Shown: positions 25,560 through 38,495, counted from the first letter of the stretch. The stretch is DNA of 64,000 bases from Ailanthus altissimus (GCA_946807835.1 OX327683.1:2733001-2797000); one strand, 5' to 3'. Translations and numbers: made by a program. Notes: a model not told the origin generated them from the sequence alone.

Positions 25560-26161
25560 TATGAGTTAATATTTTGGTATTGGGTTGATTTATATGATTT
25601 CAAATTTATTTCTAAGATCAAATTAAGATAGTTTAAAAAAGATTTAGGGTTGTTTGGAGAAAAAGAATAAATTTTGGATTTAATTGGTAAAATTTAAGAA
25701 GGGGCTAAATGAAATTATTCAAATAATATATATATCTTTCTCTCAAAAAACACTCTTTTTGTTTTTGCTGGCAAAAAGAGAAAAAGAGAGAAGAAGAAGA
25801 AATTTGAGATTACTTAAGAGATATAATATACACTTTTCTCTAATTGTTTATGTTAATTATGTAATTTTTGTTGGGTTTTGATTTCTGAGAACTTATAAAT
25901 TTGAGGATTTGGTGGACATATTTAGAATTGAGAATGATTTTATGGATTAGAGAAAGAATCATGGATAATTTGTAAGTTTTCTTATGATAGTATCTTGGTT
26001 TAAAAATTTTATGAATTTTTGTGGTTTGATATTGGCTTTGAGATTTTGTATTGTGAATTAGATACCCCGAGAGTCATTTAAAACTTTGAATCATCTAAAA
26101 ATTCTAAACATTTATTTTTTGGTGATTTGTCCAAAATGATCCTTGATATTATGAGAATCCC

Positions 26162-26563
26162 TTTTTTTCACAATATAGTCTGATTTTGAACGCTTGACAA
26201 CCTGAAGATGAGATGTGCGGAGACAATGCATGAACTGACTAACTAGATTAACATCATAGGCAATATCTGGCCGAGGTAAAGTAAGATATTGGAGACCACC
26301 AACAATATTGCGATAAGATGAAGGAGCGGCAACCACTTGGCCTTCGAGAAAGTCTAAGCTGCTGCCCATGAATCCGCCACTTGCCTTAACAAGTAGCTCT
26401 CTCTTTTCTCTTCTTTCATTCCTCCTTGTCTTCTTATTAGGACTCATTCTCTGGGCATAAGAGCAACCAAGCTTGTAATCCTTTTTTGGGGGGCTAAGTT
26501 AGGTAAGCAAGTAAGTCAAGTGTAGTTGATCCATTTTTTCCACAATATAGTCCGATTTTGAAC
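26162..26563. repeat. Long direct repeat flanking an inserted copia fragment
   Basis: A 30 bp sequence (26162-26191) recurs at about 26533-26563 with two differences; its core is cacaatatagt(c)...gattttgaac. The 340 bp between them do not match the related repeat at 41.1 kb, whose sequence continues smoothly across this point, so the middle is an insertion and the flanks are its duplication. Confidence 0.75.
26192..26447 (-). pseudogene. Copia RT/RNase H fragment
   Basis: The minus-strand frame contains SYRNIVGGLQYLTLPRPDIA followed by NLVSQFMHCLRTSHLQVVKR, a well-known motif just before RNase H in copia polyproteins. Only about 80 residues are present, with no LTR, primer site or polypurine tract. 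The Lys/Arg-rich start is not part of that domain. Confidence 0.8.
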
Positions 26564-27190
26564 TAAGTTTAACCTATTAAATGATCCTAGAAATTTGTGA
26601 GTTAAAATGATAATTTTTATGTCTAGTATATCATATTCAAAGTTGAGGATTTAAGTCATTGGTGTCAAATTATAATGATTTTCTCAGTGCAGGATTTTGT
26701 TTGATAGATTATGAAAGTTTAGAAATAAAATCATTTTAAAACATGTCTTTAATGAATTCAATATTGAATGATTTATTATGAACTAAGATATGTGTCATAA
26801 GTAATTCTGAGGTTGTTTTATAGTTTTTGAATAAATATGGAATTTTATAAAATTTAGATACTAAAGGCTGTTCAAAGGAATTTTTTGATTTGATCAAGTT
26901 AAGGACTTAGATTTAAGGATGATTATGACTTAGATTCTAAAGGGGGATAAAATTTAATTTACTTAATTTGATAATGACTTATTTTTCAAGAGTAATATAA
27001 TTTGATTTTATAGTGAATGGACATTGTTTGATGCATGAGAAATATCGGTTAGATGATATTGGTTGACATTAAAAGGTTTTGAAAAAACCCAATTTTAGAT
27101 TAATTATGATCCAATTTAAGGTTTGTATTACGTTATAGGTTTAAATTATTAATTATCATCATTTTAGAACTATAAAGAAATAGGTTTTGT

Positions 27191-28357
27191 GATTTAGGTC
27201 AAGGAATTCAGAATCTACATTGAGCTCACAAGTTGAAACCCTATTATAGAAGATAAGCTTCAAGATGAATTAGATAAATGCACAAGGATTTTTATGAGTG
27301 GATACTTGAAGTATTTTTTTATGATTTCTACTTCATGATTTTAGAAAAATATATTTAAAAATATAATGAGCGTGATTTTTTTTAGCTAACAATATTTATT
27401 TTTCTTTAATAATCACTTCTATTAAATTATGCTTTATTGTATGAAATGATTTATCTTATGTTATATAGAAAGCATTCGTACTATGATTTTAGCTCTTCAA
27501 ATGTTTATCTTGAGATTATGTTTACTTTATATCAGTAACAATGATTTCTATTAGTTTGATATTAAAAGAGAATAAGATTTAATATAATGAATATTATAAG
27601 TATATATGATGTATAAAAGAAATGGTTTTGAAACCACTAGGCCATATCTTTCCTTTTTTCAGATAAAAATATGAGATTCAGGCATTTGGAGCCCGTTTGT
27701 GCACACGTATAGGCTTTGAGCCGTATGTATAAGCAATTTGCTATTTAAGAGCTAGTTTGCTCTGCACATGTGTACACTAAAGATATGAAATGAGATATAA
27801 GATTAGTACGTTTAATGCTCTACCTAAAGGATATTTCGGGTACGATGAAGTTTCCCTATAAATACTAATTTAGTGTGATTTTTTATATAAATAATAGTAT
27901 ATAACATTTTAAATATCAAATGTGTCTAACCATGCTTAGCTAAGAAAAGGTATGACAGAAGATTTCAAATTCCTGTCGAGTATATAATTTTATGATAATT
28001 TATATTTTTATAATTTATATTATTGTGTTCAGATATTGAGAAATGCATTTTTTATGGTAAGTAATTTTACACACAAATTTTATATGTTTCAAATAATTCT
28101 TATTTTATGCATTTTAATTGTTTTCCATAAAAAATAGTAAGACAAATACTATTTATGTGTTTATTATATGCCTTAAAGATATTTTAAAAAAATATTTTTA
28201 ACCACCTTTATTCATTGAGTCAATCGAAACTTAAAAGTTAAGTCAGACAATAGTATGGGAAGTTACTAATTTTAATATTAGTATATTTATATTATTGTAA
28301 TAGAGTTCGTTACTTGATAATTATTCAATTTTGTGTATTCGACATTAGATATATAAT
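27191..28357. other. Intergenic, AT-rich, repeat-derived
   Basis: No gene was recognised. Part (27650-27790) is more GC-rich with gcacacgtataggc-type sequence and could continue the LTR-like repeat, but I could not align it to 41.8-43.1 kb with confidence. Confidence 0.4.
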
Positions 28358-28569
28358 TTGAGATATTTATATAATAGTGTTTATTTTGTGAAAGATAAGT
28401 TCTATCAATGTAAATGATAATAAATTAGATGTTATAATTTGGGATATTATATGATAGTGTTTATTTTGTGGAAGATAAGTTTTATTAATGGTAAATGATA
28501 ATAAGTTATATGTTATGAATGGTTATTTGTTGATAAGTTAGATGTTATGAATGGTTATTTGTTGATATG
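28358..28569. repeat. Two adjacent tandem duplications (about 81 bp and 32 bp units)
   Basis: The segment starting tttgagatat at 28358 recurs at 28439 as tttgggatat, sharing tagtgtttattttgtg and aaatgataataa. Immediately after, atgttatgaatggttattt at 28511 recurs at 28543. Both are head to tail. Confidence 0.85.
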
Positions 28570-29388
28570 TGATAAGCTAAATATTCCAAATAGATAAAGT
28601 ATGATACGTAAAGAAATTTTACTAGATTATTTAAAAAAAAACTATTAATTTTTGGCAGAAATTTGGCAGCTACCTATTTGTGCATGTTTCCTTCAGGAGC
28701 TAAGTAAAGTTCTGCCTTCAGGAGCTAAGTAAAGTAAAGGAAGTACAAAGAAAACAAGGACGCTAGAGTCTTAATTTTCATCTAGCAAGGGGTAAAATTA
28801 TTCTAAAAATTTTGATAGGTAAAAATCAAATGTTGTACGGAGAATTTTGAAAGAAGATTTTCATTGTTCCGAATAGATAATTTCTATTAAACTTTAATAT
28901 TTATGAAGAGAATTTGATAATTTATTTATAAAACAATAATGAAATAAGTCAATTATGAACTTATCATGTGCAATCAATAATTGTCGTGTCGATTGCCTCC
29001 CCAATTTTGAACTAGATTCATTTTTTTGGTAATAATTTAATATTATTTTTGACTTATTTTTAACTAATGTATTAATTTTAAATACATATATCACAAAAAT
29101 ATTTTATTTTTTAAAATTATTATATAATATATTTTTAATTAAAAAAATTTATCAAATATTTAATGTCGATTTATCAAGAATTTACCATCAATTTTTTTTT
29201 ATGAGAAATGTGTGTGCTTTTTAAAAATTTTGATTGTTTTTTTTTTTGGGTGAATTTTTTAATTTAAAAAAAATATATTCGATTTTATGTCTTTTAATTT
29301 TCAAAAATTAAAAATTTCACAAATAAACATACCTATAAAAAGGGATCATATTAAAAAATTTTGCCAATGACACAGGGTTTTGCAAACA
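28570..29388. other. Intergenic, AT-rich
   Basis: No coding region recognised. A 20 bp motif containing cttcaggagctaagtaaagt is duplicated at about 28692 and 28716, 24 bp apart. Confidence 0.5.
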
Positions 29389-29690
29389 TAATCAGCTAAA
29401 AAATTTGCTAGATCTTCTCAACTATCTTTGCCTCTTCAGTATCATGTTCTGTCTTAGCTTTTTCAATATCCTGTTTTGTCTTTGCTTCTTCAACAAAAGA
29501 TTGCAAGACTCTTGCGGCTCCCTCTCTTTTTTCTTCTCCACCATCAATAGAGGATTCAGTAATTTTCCTATCACCGCTAGTCTACTGTTTCTGTTTCAAC
29601 CTTAGTGTCACTACCAACCATGCTTCTTGATTCATCAACACATTCTATCTTTGCTACATCAGGTTCCACAACCTCTCCAGCAACGTAACT
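29389..29690 (-). pseudogene. Broken gene fragment with charged coiled-coil-like sequence
   Basis: The minus strand encodes about 35 residues including EVVEPDVAKIECVDES, then after a frameshift and stops near 29575 about 65 residues with ITESSIDGGEEKREGAARVL followed by repeated EAKTKQDIEKAKTEHDTEEAK, ending in a stop near 29408. Its codon-like character stands out from the AT-rich surroundings. I do not recognise the parent gene. It is not a known transposon domain, so it may be a captured host exon or an eroded pseudogene. Confidence 0.5.
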
Positions 29691-29699
29691 ACAGATTCA

Positions 29700-30360
29700 C
29701 TTAGTACACCTTGTCGCACGAGTTGCAGAGCAACCTTACGATAAATCGAACAATCACAATGGGACTAAAACGCAGTTTGCTACAATAAATATTATTCTCT
29801 CAATAAGGCTACAATAACCAAAAGGATTTGGCTACTATACCTTGTGTCTTTTTCTCCGATTTCCTCGTCTTTTCTTCGATCGGTAAGGGTCCTGTTGGTT
29901 TGTTGCCGATCTTTCTGTTTGGCTATTTTCGGATTGTACTACTGTCTACGGATTGCATCTTCAGTTGGAGCTTCTTGGCTTCTACCCGATCAAGCTGTCT
30001 GATTTGTTGCCAATTTGGGCTGCATCTTTGACAATTGCTCTCTGATTTTCCAAGTGGTGTACTGATCTGTCTTACTGGTTGCTGCTATGACTATTTTGTG
30101 TTGGATTGGTCGGTGATCACGGCTACCTTCCATTTGTCGGCTGTTAACTACTGTTTCGGTGGGTACTGTTCCAGTAGTGAAGGCTACGGGATTTCTCTTC
30201 TGCTTGACGATCTTTCTTTTCTTACAAGTTGCTATAGTATTTGGTTGCTATATACGGTACATTATGCACAGTACCTAATTGCTACATTACTGAGTCACTA
30301 CCTACAGTACATGATTGCTACAGTACGAGTTGTTACCGTGCTACAGTACTCTTGATAAAA
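29700..30360. other. Unclassified, moderately GC sequence ending in a ctacagtac-rich repeat
   Basis: No protein domain was seen in any frame despite open stretches of 67 and 106 codons on the plus strand. From about 30225 the motif (g)ctacagtac / ttgctac recurs irregularly. Possibly a non-coding part of an unrecognised element. Confidence 0.4.
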
Positions 30361-30949
30361 AACAGAATCTGATAGTCTAGCTCCCTCTTTCAGCTCTCTA
30401 CTCCAACAATAATTGTCATATGGCTGACTTTTAAAAAAATATAACAAGTTTCGTTGCTCAGTACAAAAAACAAAAATAACTTGAAATAAATAATGAGAAG
30501 TGTATGATTCTAGTAAAAAAAAAAATTTATTTGTTTTGATTTTATCAATGCTTTAGATATTATCATATTTTTCTCGTAACTTTTATTATTTTATATCGAA
30601 ATTGATCAGGTATTTATTAAAATTGATGAAAAAAAATATAAGAATCACCTTAATAAAAACAAATTTAATCTCATAAGTCGATTGATTTTCAAGAAGAGTT
30701 CACAACCTATAAAGAAAAATGAGCTAAAATCAGGGCTCCAAAAATTGTGAAATCTTATACACAAATGAACATTTTCCCCACTTCTTAAAGAATTTTATAT
30801 ACTTTATTTTGAAGATATTACGGATATACAACGTGTTTGGGGTTGTGGTACTTGCATGCTAAATTTGGGATTTTTTCGACTCTACAATTGGCAGCCAAAC
30901 TTTGATCTATACATTACTAAAATTCACAGAAACTCTTAGATATAGATTC
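30361..30949. other. Intergenic, AT-rich
   Basis: Nothing recognised apart from A/T runs; the LINE fragment begins downstream. Confidence 0.5.
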
Positions 30950-31880
30950 AAATTTATAATTTAAATTGAGAGTATTGGAGCTCAAAGATTATAATAGGGA
31001 TTGTAAGGGGTGTCGATTTTCCATTGCAACTAGATAGGCTACTATAGAAGAGGTCTATAGATTCTATACTAAAGTTTTGGTTGAAATTGATGTTTTTGGG
31101 CCTTCATCCCAATTTTTAACAATTGAGAAAAAAGACTTTGATTTTCAAGTAGAGATTTATTATGAGAATTTGCCACTTAAATATTTTGGATCGTGGTCGT
31201 TCAATTGTTTAAGGTGTGAAAAAAATAAGTTTAACAAAAAAGCAAAGAGAATAAGGATAAACTAATAGTCTCCATAAAGGATTCAAAACAAACAGAGGCT
31301 TTTTTTTTTTTTTAATTAAGTCCATCCTCATCTACAACGCTTAATAATGCAATAAATGGAGATATTATTGGAGTTGATAATGAAGATAAAATATTTCAAC
31401 TGAACAGGGACTTGAACCTAAAATGAAAAACCAAAATAAAGATCACAATGACGAAGATAATGATGGTGTTTCATAGAAAAATTCAAAAGAGACTGTTATT
31501 GAGGACAAGCATACTGGAAGCAAAGATGTAGATGAGGATGATAACATACATGGTGCTTCAACGGTTCCACAGATGATGTGAGATTAGAGTTTACTAAGAT
31601 GTGAGGACTGTGAGGTCGGAGTGATTGATGATGTGAGTTTCCTTAATAAGGATCTTCAAAAAGTGATTGGAATTTTAACTAAGTCACCAATAGAAGATGG
31701 ATTTGCGATTGTCATATCTCATAAAAAGAGATTGAGAGCGAAGAAAAAGGATATCGAAGCAATATACATCTTGTAGAATTAGGACTTTGGTTGGAAATGA
31801 TGAAGATCCTTTATTGGAATATTCGAGGGGTGGCTAACTCCCAATCTTGTAATGAATTGGCCAACTTTGGTTAAGCTACT
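30950..31880 (+). pseudogene. LINE (L1-type) 5' fragment: ORF1 end and endonuclease start
   Basis: Around 31010-31210 the frame reads TIEEVYRFYTKVLVEIDVFG, then FDFQVEIYYENLPLKYF, typical of the plant LINE ORF1 domain that precedes a zinc knuckle. It is followed by an acidic stretch and DGFAIVISHKKRLRAKKK (about 31695-31750), like the ORF1 end. At about 31800 the start of ORF2 is visible (MKILYWNIRGVANS), the first strand of the APE-type endonuclease. The sequence breaks off after about 30 codons. Stops are present. Confidence 0.7.
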
Positions 31881-33207
31881 TGTGAGAATTGTTCTTATTA
31901 GTTGTAAAGGGTTTACAAAGAGGTAGTGGGAGCCAGATAGAAGATAAAGACCTTCTAAGCCCTATATTAGTTCAAGAAAGGTAATTCTCAGTGATCTGAG
32001 ATCAACTAAGAGGAAACCTTTGAACCAATATTGATGTTAAAGTTAATTAGTATGTTATTGGCTCTTATAGCATATTATGACTTTGAAGTTTGACAGATGA
32101 ATGTAAAGAAGGCATTCTGGAATGGATACCTCGAGTAAGAGATATTCATGGAACAGCCTGAAGGTTTTACATCTAACCAGACTTCTGATCTAGTGTGCAT
32201 GATAGGTTAATGAGAGCATAATAGTCTTCTTGATACTTTTTGTTGATGACATACTGGTAATTGGGAATGATGTCAGAATGTTATAATCCGTCAGAAGTAA
32301 CTCGTAAGAATTTTTTTATAAAGCATTTATGAGAGGCTTCCTTTATACTAGGTATAAAGCTTTATAAAGATAGAGCTAGGAAGTTAATAGGACTCTCCCA
32401 AATTATTTCACACCAATAGTGTCTAAGAAAGGTACAGTTTATTAACTATGAGATAGTTAACGTATCTAATAGACCTAGTGTTTATCCTTCGATGAGAGTC
32501 TCTTCAGATGGAAGATGAGAGAGTTAGAGTGTCTAACACATCAGATACATCAGCTCTTCAGAGATTGATGTATGCAATGATGTGTTTGAGACCTGAGATC
32601 AGTTTGGCTATAAGAGTTACAAGCTAAGTTCAGTATGATTCAGGTGACCACAATTGGATAATAGTCAAACATATCCTAAGGTACCTTGAGGGTATAAAGG
32701 ATAAGTTTCTCAAATATGAAGAAAGTAACTTACAATTGAGAAGATGCATGAAGTCAAACTTTTAATTTGACTTAGATGATAGAGAGTCTACATCTGGGAA
32801 TGTGCTCATTCTCATTAGTACTAAGGGAGTCGGAATTACACCAAATTGAGATTCATTGTTAATTTTTCAAATGGCAGAACAAAAGTGACAGTGACAATTC
32901 GTAGGTTTATTGTTCGCCTTGGAAGAGTTCCAAGACACATGGATCATATTTTATAGTTTGCGATAAAATAAGGCCATAATACAAGTCGAAGTGCCAAGAG
33001 GATACAAGTACTCTAATTATGTTGAGAGAAGTCTTACATGACTAGAGGGATCTTGGCTGAAATAGATGTGATTATTTATAGAAGTGATCTATAAATAATA
33101 TAGCAGACTCACTATCTAAATGTCATGACTCTTAAAGTGTTTATAAAACATGTACAGTCGATATGCATGAGATGCCATTAGGAATAACACTAGAGTAAGT
33201 GGGAGAT
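31881..33207 (+). pseudogene. Copia pol remnant (RT and RNase H) upstream of an LTR
   Basis: Badly decayed. Recognisable pieces in order: a K-FLNGYLEE-FMEQPEGF-like block (32100-32170), the catalytic FVDDILVIGND motif (about 32239-32272), 'YAM...RP-I...' (about 32570-32620), 'HILRYLEGIKD' (about 32670-32702) and a polypurine tract gtgggaga (33200-33206) directly before the LTR. Many stops and frameshifts. The upstream end is joined abruptly to the LINE fragment. Confidence 0.75.
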
Positions 33208-35113
33208 TATTAGGATCGGTGCTTATATGCCATCCCTGAATGTAAATATACTTGTGTATTTATACAAGTGTACATTCTCATTAAGTTGCTAATACCCATT
33301 TATATGGTATTATGCATGTAACGTTACAGACATTGTACAATATGAAAGAGTTCGGATCAGATCTAAAAGAGTTTAGATAAGGGCTCATAGTTAGCCACGC
33401 TGAGAGATATAAATGTTAAATGTTAGCACAACTTAGTGTTAATTGATTATAATACTCAGCATATCCAAGAGTTGGAGCATTGTCTGTAATGGGACATAGA
33501 CCTGAGAATATACTAGTAACTGCATAGTTATAATCGGGTGCCAGAAAATGCAAGTTGCGCAAGTATATTCTCGAATTATTGTCCCTGATCTATTTTTGCC
33601 GATGCGGGTCTGTCGGTGGATACCTTTTTATATAGATCAGCATATGTCGTACCTATAGGGTATAGATGGTCGTTCCTAGCCGACTGTGAGTTTGGAGCTC
33701 GTATTAATATATGGGTATCCAGTTAAGATTGGATACGGGACAGACTCATGAGAGCCTTCGATAGACACCCTATGTAAGACATCAACGGAGGGTCCTCTCG
33801 AGTTGAGTAGTATAAGTGATCTTTTGACCTGAGTGCCACAGTAGACTTGTAAGTGATTAACTATATTTTGGTTCCACGCATATCACAGACTTTTCATGGT
33901 GTGACCACTGGGTGTCGCTGGGCATGGTCCGATGCTTATGGAGTCCGGTGTGTACAAATATGGGATCCGTCAGCTCTCATATGGAGTTAGATATCTAGAT
34001 GCTTTGAGACTGTATCTCTAAAAGTCTTGTGGCCATAAGCAATCATCCCGGGAAAGAGTTTCGCCAGGGTAAAACAATATGGCAAAAGAGTTTGCACATA
34101 TTATTTTGTGAGATACAAATCTGAAGATAAGATATGGATGAGCATAAGGGAATTTGACGGTGATAATCTATATCCCCGCACATCCAGGATATCATGACGG
34201 AAGGATTATACGTATGCGTTGTAACCTCAGTTTGCATAGTTCAACGCGCTGATTTGTATATCTGTGACGTGTGTGTGAGGCATTGCTCACGGACTCATGG
34301 AATAGTTCCATTTGATGAATCGAGCGTAGGACCTAGGGAGTGTACTCGTTGTGCACTGGGGCAGCATGCCAGATTAAAATGTTTAATCTAGCAATATTCA
34401 GCAATACCACAGAAATACGTGTGTGTCTGTATTTAAGTGTTAAATACAACAATTAGTAAATAATTGTTATTTACTAATTGTATAATAACACGTAGCGTAT
34501 TGTGGATCCTCAGTTGAGTTTACTCAAGTGTGAAATTTGGTAGGACCCACTAGGGGGTAAACTTGGTAACTATTTATAAAGGACAAAATGGTTATTTCTC
34601 ATTTTGCTTATTTAATTATTAAATAATCAAATATCTTTCTTTTTATATTATGTAATATATTATTATTTATTTTATATAATATATTATATTATATTTATTT
34701 GTATATATATATAAAGAGAAAGAGAGAAAGAAAGTGAAGTGGTGTGTTTTTAGCCATTTGGCTGAGAGAAGGAGGAACAAAATGGAGAAGGAAAATAAAT
34801 AAGAGAAAAGAGAAGAAGAAAAAAAAGGAAAATAGTGAAAAATGAAATTGTTTCATTTTTCTCTATGGTTCTATTTGAAGTAATGATGGATTGCTTCAAA
34901 CTCTCCATTTCTTATCTTTTTGGAGAAAAGGATATAAACACACTCTCGACTATTTTGGGGATTAAGAGTTAATCATGGGCTGAATATCGGGCTACTGTTC
35001 TAGCTTACAAGTCCACCGTGTTGGTGACTAGAACTGCACACGAGTTGGTCTCCATGCGGCCTCCAAGAAAATATGTGTATAACATTATACGTTATGGTGA
35101 GTTCTCTAGCCTT
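33208..35113 (+). repeat. Copia LTR (copy C), 3' truncated
   Basis: Starts tattaggatcggtgcttat after the polypurine tract and is colinear with copy D (36541 on) for about 1.9 kb, sharing for example ctgatctatttttgccgatgcg and gagggtcctctcgagtt-type blocks in order. It ends abruptly at about 35113, where gypsy coding sequence begins, so the last part of the LTR is missing. The small open frame at 34194-34391 is not a gene. Confidence 0.85.
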
Positions 35114-36540
35114 AGATCTGCCAACAATTAATACCAGAGTTAATGGGGCTAAATTAGAAGATATTCCAGTGGTCAGAGATTTTCTAGATATATTTTCTGA
35201 AGATCTTCCAGGCTTACCATTAGATAGAGAGATTGATTTTGGTATTGATTTGGTTCCAGGAACAACTTCTATCTCCAAAGCACCATATAAAATGGCTCCC
35301 TCAGAGTTAAAAGAATTGAAAACTCAGTTACAAAAATTGGTAGATAAGGGTTTTATCAGACCTAATGTATCGCTATAGGGAACATCGGTATTGTTTGTTA
35401 AAAAAAAGATAGAAATTTAAGGCTATACATTGATTATCGGGAGCTAAATAAAGTCACTATACGCAACAAATATCCACTCCCTCGCATTGATGATTTATTT
35501 TGTCAATTACATGGTACAAAGGTTTTCTCAAAGATCGATCTATGATCAGGGTATCATTAGTTAAAAATCAGAGATACCGATGTGTCTAAGACTACCTTCA
35601 AAACTCGATATGGGCATTATGAGTTTTTAGTAATGCCATTTAGATTGACTAATGCTCCAGCTGTATTCATAGACCTTATGAATAGGGTATTTCATCTCTA
35701 TCTTAATCAATTTGTTATAGTATTTATTGATGATATTCTTATATATTCACGGATTACAGATGAGCATGCAGAGCATTTGAGGATAGTGTTACAGATTTTG
35801 AGGAATAAACAGTTATATGCTAAGTTCAACAAATGTCAGTTCTGGCTAGATAAAGTTACATTTCTAGACCATGTGATATTAGCAGAGAAAATTTATGTGG
35901 ATCCTCAAAAAATTGAATCTATGGTAAATTGCGAGCGACCAACTAGTGTAACAGAAATTAGAAGTTTTCTTAATCTAGCAGGTTATTATTGGAGATTTGT
36001 TAAGGACTTCTCTAAGATTGCTGCACTGCTTACAAAGTTGACTAGAAAAAAATATAAAGTTTGTGTGGACTGATAAATGTGAACATAGTTTTCAAGAACT
36101 TAAAAAGAGATTAACTTCAACTCATGTTCTCGCTCTTCTATCTGGCATCGAAGGATTTATAATTTACAGTGATGCTTCTAGACAAAGATTAAGTTGTGTA
36201 TTGATGCAGCATGGTAATGTGATAACTTATGTTTCTAGGTAGCTTAAGAAGCATGAGTTGAATTATCTAACCCATGATTTAGAATTAGCAGCAGTAGTAT
36301 TTACCTTGAAGATTTGGAGACATTATTTATATGGTGTCACATGTCAAATCTTCACTGATCACAAAAGTTTGAAGTATTTGTTTTCACAGAAAGACTTGAA
36401 TCTAAGACAACGGAGATGGTTAGAGCTAATAAAAGATTATGACTGTACGATTAACTATCATCTAGGTAAGCCAAATGTGGTAGCAAATGCACTCAAGAGG
36501 AAGTCTTCTAGCTCTATAGCTTATTTGAAGGTGACATATC
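35095..36540 (+). pseudogene. Ty3/gypsy reverse transcriptase and RNase H, first half of a split element
   Basis: Contains the gypsy connector [20 protein letters not shown], the RT core with the catalytic [10 protein letters not shown] motif (Asp pair at 35729-35734), and the RNase H region ([27 protein letters not shown]). A stop at 35376-35378, a frameshift in the A run near 35400 and further stops inactivate it. gag and protease are absent: the 5' end is cut at copy C. The reading frame stops at an insertion point and resumes at 44067. Confidence 0.9.
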
Positions 36541-38495
36541 TGTTAGGGTCAGTGCTTATGTGCCATCCATGAATGTACATATACTTATATATTAATACAA
36601 GTGTACATTTCCATTAAATTGCTAATACCCATTTATATGATATTATGCATGTAACGTTACAGACATTGTAGATCTGAAGGAGTTCGGATCAGATCTAAAG
36701 TTATTTAGATAAGGGTTTATAGTTAGCCACGCTGAGAGATATAAATGCTAAATGTTAGCAGGTTATAATACTCAGCATATCTAAAAGTTGGAGCTTTGTC
36801 TGTAATAAGACATAGACTTGGGAATATACTAGTAACTGTATAGTTGCAAGAGTTGCAATCGGGTGCCAAGAAATGCTAGTTGAGTAAGTATGTTCTTAAA
36901 TACTTGTCCCTGATCTATTTCTGCCGATGCGATTCTATTGGTGGATACTTTTAATATAAATCAGCATATGTCGTACCTATAGGGTATAGATGGTCATTCC
37001 TAGTCGACTGTGAGCTTGGAGCTCGTATTGATATATGAGTATCCAGTTAGGACTTGATATGGGAAAGACTCACAAGGGCATCTGATAGACATCCTATATA
37101 AGTCGTCAACGGAGGGTCCTCTCGAGTTAAGTAGTATATATGGTCCTTTGACCTGAGTGCACGGTGGGCTTGTAAGTGATCCACCATAATTTGGTTCCAC
37201 GCATGTCACAGACCTTTCATTGTGTGATCGCTGGGTGTTGCTGGGTATGATCCGATGCTTATGGAGTCTGGTGTGTATAGATATAGGATCCGTTAGCTCG
37301 TATAGGGAGTTCGATATCCAGATGCTTCGAGATTGTATCTCGGAAAGTCTTGTGGCCATAAGCAACTATCATGGGAAAGAGTTCTGCCAGGGTAGAACAA
37401 CATGGCAAAAGTGTTTGTGCATATTGTTCAGTGAGATATAAGTATGGAGATAAGATATGGATGAGTAAAAGGAGGTTTGACGGTGATAATCTATATCCCC
37501 GCACATCCAAGATATCATGACGAAAGGACTATACGTATGCATTGTAATTTTAACTTGTATGGTTTAATGTGCTGATTTGTATATCCGTGACGTGTACGTG
37601 GGGCATTGCTCATGGATTCATGGAATAGTTTCATTTGACGAATCAGGCGTAGGGCCTAAGGAGTCCCGCGATATGGAGTGTACTCGTTGTGCACTGGGGC
37701 AGCGTGCCAGATTAAATTGTTTAATCCAGCAATATTCAGCACTACCACAGAATGAGTGTGTGTCTGTATTTGAGTGTTAAATACAACAATTAGTAAATAA
37801 TTATTCTTTACTAATTGTATTATGACACGTAGTGTATTATGGACCTTCAGTTGAGTTTACACAAATGTGGGATCTGATAGGACCTATTAGGGGGTAAACT
37901 TGGTAACTATTCATGAGGGGTAAAATGATTATTTTTTACTTTGATTATTTAATAGTTAAGTAATCAAAATATCTCTATTTTTATATTATATTATATATTA
38001 TATAATATATTATTATTATTATATATATATATATAAAGAGAAAAAGAGAGAGAAGTAGATTTGTGTATGTATGGGGCCATTTGCTCGAGAAAGAGAAGGA
38101 AGAGAAGACGAAGAAAAGAAAAAAAAAAGGAAAATGAAATTGTTTCATTTTCTCTATACTTATAATTGGAACAATTATGAATTGCTTCAAATTCTCTATT
38201 TCTTATCCTTTTAGAGAAAAAGATAAAAAAAACACATACCAGCCATTTTAGGGATGAAGAGTTAATCTCGGACTGAATATAGGGCTGCTGTTCTAGCTCA
38301 CCAAGCCCACCGAGTTGGTAACTAAAACTGCACATGAGTTAGTCTCCATGCGGACTCCGGGGAAATACGTGTATAACGTTACACGTTATGATCAGTTCTC
38401 TAACCTTTCTAATATATTAATGTGATTGATATATTTATTTATTGTGTTTATTGCATGTTTCACACTTTCGCTGTGTAATATCCAATCCTTATTAG
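36541..38495 (+). repeat. Copia LTR (copy D)
   Basis: Same family as copy C and, more distantly and in the opposite direction, the solo LTRs at 47.9 and 56.8 kb. The inner end is uncertain: a sequence like attggcgcctag at about 38500 may be a mutated primer site. A chance atatc at 38478 should not be taken as the element border. Confidence 0.8.

Larger units (their letters stand above)
25560..27190 (+). repeat. Degenerate LTR-like repeat, relative of 40562-41790
   Basis: Colinear with 40562-41790 despite heavy divergence. Shared landmarks include a GA-rich tract, ttaattatgt...tttgatttctg, aattttatgaattttt, aaatgatc, aactaagatatgtgtcataagtaatt and ggaattttataaaattt, in the same order. No coding region of its own. 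It probably represents the LTR of an otherwise unseen retroelement, interrupted by a foreign fragment at about 26192-26532. Confidence 0.65.

Noticed and set aside
30035..30355. 106-codon plus-strand frame as a membrane protein
   Set aside because: Hydrophobic composition comes from T-rich DNA, it has no recognisable domain, and it runs into the irregular ctacagtac repeat.
34194..34391. Small Cys-containing frame, similar to 37577-37780
   Set aside because: Lies within copia LTR copies C and D, where the sequence is non-coding; the frame is not kept in copies A and B.
38478..38482. Right-hand atatc duplication making copy D a simple solo LTR
   Set aside because: The host gypsy frame does not resume there. 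It resumes exactly at 44072 after another atatc, which is the real right border.
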